Part shown: in pieces, positions 62,969 through 64,000 of the stretch
How positions within the stretch are numbered: the stretch's first letter is position 1
How the letters are laid out: each line of letters opens with the position of its first letter
Origin: Pyrinomonadaceae bacterium
GTDB taxonomy: Bacteria > Acidobacteriota > Blastocatellia > Pyrinomonadales > Pyrinomonadaceae
Length of the DNA: 64,000 bases
NCBI GenBank assembly: GCA_017983495.1
Contig: JAGOBH010000002.1
Span: 620,001-684,000 of the forward strand
Direction of reading: 5' to 3'
Notes under the pieces: model-generated
The model's database searches: none
What the model was told of the DNA's origin: nothing
What the model saw: the letters and a program-made list of their open reading frames with translations, nothing else
Made by a program: the position numbers and the translations under genes

Positions 62969-63610
62969 TCATCGGAACAAATGTGCGAACCTTGTCTTCA
63001 ATTGATTTCTGCACCGAAATAATCGCGATTTCAGGTTACTCGGCGTTATACCGATCGCGTCTGCTACCTCAGCCAATGAATATTCGTCGGAATACACAAG
63101 CGTCATAGCCAGCCTGTCCTGCGGGTCGAGCGTGGCAAGCATCTTCTCCGCAAGCTGCGAAGCAACAAGCGAATCGACTGCGTGCCTCTCGCGTCCGTCG
63201 ACAACTGTTTCGAGATAATCATTCTCGGTGTCACTCATCTCGGTAAAGAGGCTTTCTGACCTACGCTGTCGCCGGCGAAACTCGTCGTAGCAGACATTGA
63301 CCGCTATGCGCGTGATCCAAGCCTTGAAGGATCGTTCCTCTCTGCCGCGATAATTCTTGAGGGAAAAATACGTCTTGGTAAAGCACTGCTGCACAAACTC
63401 TTCGACGTCACTCTTTTCTCTGAAAAAGCGGCTGACAACCCTTGTCATCGGCCTCTTATACCTTTCAAAGATCTCTCCGAACGCCGCCTCGTCACCATTC
63501 ACTACCGCCTCGACGAGGCGTTCATCGGTGACCGGCGAAATGTCTGAGAATTCGACCGTCGGAAATTGAACTTTCGTTTGCAAGCTACTTGTTATAACCT
63601 CTCCGCTCAT
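62969..63610 (-). CDS. ECF-type RNA polymerase sigma factor
   Basis: A sigma-70 family protein of 213 residues from ATG 63610 (TTG 63619 would add three). Region 2 is about 28-100 (GDEAAFGEIFERYKRP, WITRIAVNVCYDEFRRRQ), region 4 about 150-207 with the LAEVADAIGITPSNLKSRLFR helix-turn-helix. No anti-sigma factor is adjacent within the window. It sits between a conserved exported protein and the FN3-peroxidase gene, all on one strand with small gaps, so it may control that operon. Confidence 0.88.
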   Translation of the reverse strand: MSGEVITSSLQTKVQFPTVEFSDISPVTDERLVEAVVNGDEAAFGEIFERYKRPMTRVVSRFFREKSDVEEFVQQCFTKTYFSLKNYRGREERSFKAWITRIAVNVCYDEFRRRQRRSESLFTEMSDTENDYLETVVDGRERHAVDSLVASQLAEKMLATLDPQDRLAMTLVYSDEYSLAEVADAIGITPSNLKSRLFRCRNQLKTRFAHLFR

Positions 63611-63637
63611 TTTCCTCAAGTCTCATCATTCCCTGAT

Positions 63638-64000
63638 CTACTGCATTTCCGGCCGCCTTTCGCGAGGTGTTTCGACCTTGTAGCCGCTCGGAATGCTGAA
63701 CAGGTCAGCAGCCGGCTCCGCTCGCTTGATGTTTACCAGCTTGAAGACGTGCTCGCCCGATAACGGATCGAGATGCCGCGACATTACCAATACTTGTAAT
63801 TCAGTTGAAAACCACCGTTCGCTTATTACCTGCATCGGCTTGTCATTGCCGATCTCGCCGGCCGGAATCTCAAAAGTCACACGGGTGCCCTCGACACTGA
63901 CGCCGTCGATCACCTTGGTTCCAAGCGATTCTGTCTTTGCGTCCCTCGGCTCTCCCGGCCCCTGCGGACCTGGACCGCGGCCGATCTGATCCTTGCGGGC
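63638..64000 (-). CDS. Conserved hypothetical protein, C-terminal part
   Basis: The last 120 residues of a gene entering from the right edge. Features: a Gly/Pro/Gln-rich segment (GRGPGPQGPGEP), then TFEIPAGEIGNDKPMQV, SERWFSTELQVLVM and VNIKRAEPAADLF. Repeats of this sort of ending are, from memory, common in uncharacterised exported proteins of Acidobacteriota, often next to ECF sigma factors. No function is proposed. The stop lies 27 bp before the chosen sigma-factor ATG start. Confidence 0.6.
   Translation of the reverse strand, partial: ARKDQIGRGPGPQGPGEPRDAKTESLGTKVIDGVSVEGTRVTFEIPAGEIGNDKPMQVISERWFSTELQVLVMSRHLDPLSGEHVFKLVNIKRAEPAADLFSIPSGYKVETPRERRPEMQ

Noticed and set aside
1-64000. 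Prophage, insertion sequence, CRISPR array or integrase-linked island
   Set aside because: No transposase, integrase, phage structural gene or spaced repeat array was found on either strand; the repeats seen are short and intergenic or within repeat proteins.

Overview
The window looks like chromosomal DNA of a free-living, Gram-negative-type aerobic bacterium with moderate GC. The gene content fits Acidobacteriota, most likely Blastocatellia (Pyrinomonadaceae-like). This is an inference from several gene sets together: a DUF1800 plus DUF1501 pair, many exported peptidases (S9, M1, M28, S41, penicillin acylase, M15-like), arrays of MacB-type permeases, zinc-ribbon/FHA/Ser-Thr kinase proteins, system II cytochrome c maturation (Ccs1/CcsA), and a di-heme peroxidase fused to VCBS repeats. 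No 16S rRNA is present to confirm it. I see no phage, insertion sequence, plasmid or CRISPR signature; the region reads as stable core and lineage-specific chromosome.

Layout. 0-4 kb: the end of a YCII-like gene, then histidine degradation genes hutI and hutH and an exported M15-like protein. 4-6 kb: an exported DUF4344 metallopeptidase, and a translationally coupled pair of a 50-residue DUF2256 zinc protein and an SDR enzyme that lacks the catalytic tyrosine. 6-12.4 kb: the phosphate regulon, with pstS-pstC-pstA-pstB-phoU on the minus strand and a phosphate-porin-like gene on the plus strand. They diverge from a shared region carrying two blocks of 11-bp-phased Pho-box-like repeats. 12.4-19.4 kb: tRNA-Arg(TCG), a cytochrome c lipoprotein, a penicillin acylase family enzyme, a 0.7 kb repeat-rich gap, yqgF/ruvX, an S41-family protein that has lost its catalytic Ser and Lys, an AAC(6')-like acetyltransferase and a secreted protein. 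19.4-24.8 kb: cytochrome c and oxidase biogenesis (ccsA, ccs1, ctaB, oxidase subunit III, DUF420). 24.8-25.1 kb: a clear cyclic di-AMP (ydaO/yuaA) riboswitch with its own promoter and terminator but no gene behind it. 25-32.5 kb: exported peptidases M1, S9, M28 and an intact S41. 32.7-44 kb: Opp/Dpp-type ATPases, a Yip1 protein, and a MacA/MacB-type export operon with four permeases arranged as two duplicated A-B pairs. 44-52.8 kb: a plus-strand signalling cluster of zinc ribbon-FHA, zinc ribbon-kinase-zinc ribbon-FHA, RDD, FHA-GAF-PP2C phosphatase, HD-GYP sensor and a B-box-type membrane protein. 52.9-64 kb: ftsY, a TIMP/NTR-like secreted protein, ribD (no ordinary start codon, altered zinc ligand), DUF1501/DUF1800, rsmA, the FN3-peroxidase-VCBS fusion, an ECF sigma factor and a partial conserved exported protein.

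How the genes work together. The pst-porin block is a complete phosphate scavenging unit under probable PhoB/PhoP-type control. The ccs-cta-cox block matures c-type cytochromes and a haem-copper oxidase, although oxidase subunits I and II lie elsewhere. The 44-53 kb cluster contains a kinase, a matching PP2C-type phosphatase and several FHA phosphothreonine readers, and ends in an HD-GYP domain, so it may couple protein phosphorylation to cyclic dinucleotide turnover. The most unusual items are the geneless c-di-AMP riboswitch, the dead S41 protease, the Tyr-less SDR coupled to DUF2256, the ribD start and zinc site, the duplicated permease pairs and the signalling cluster.
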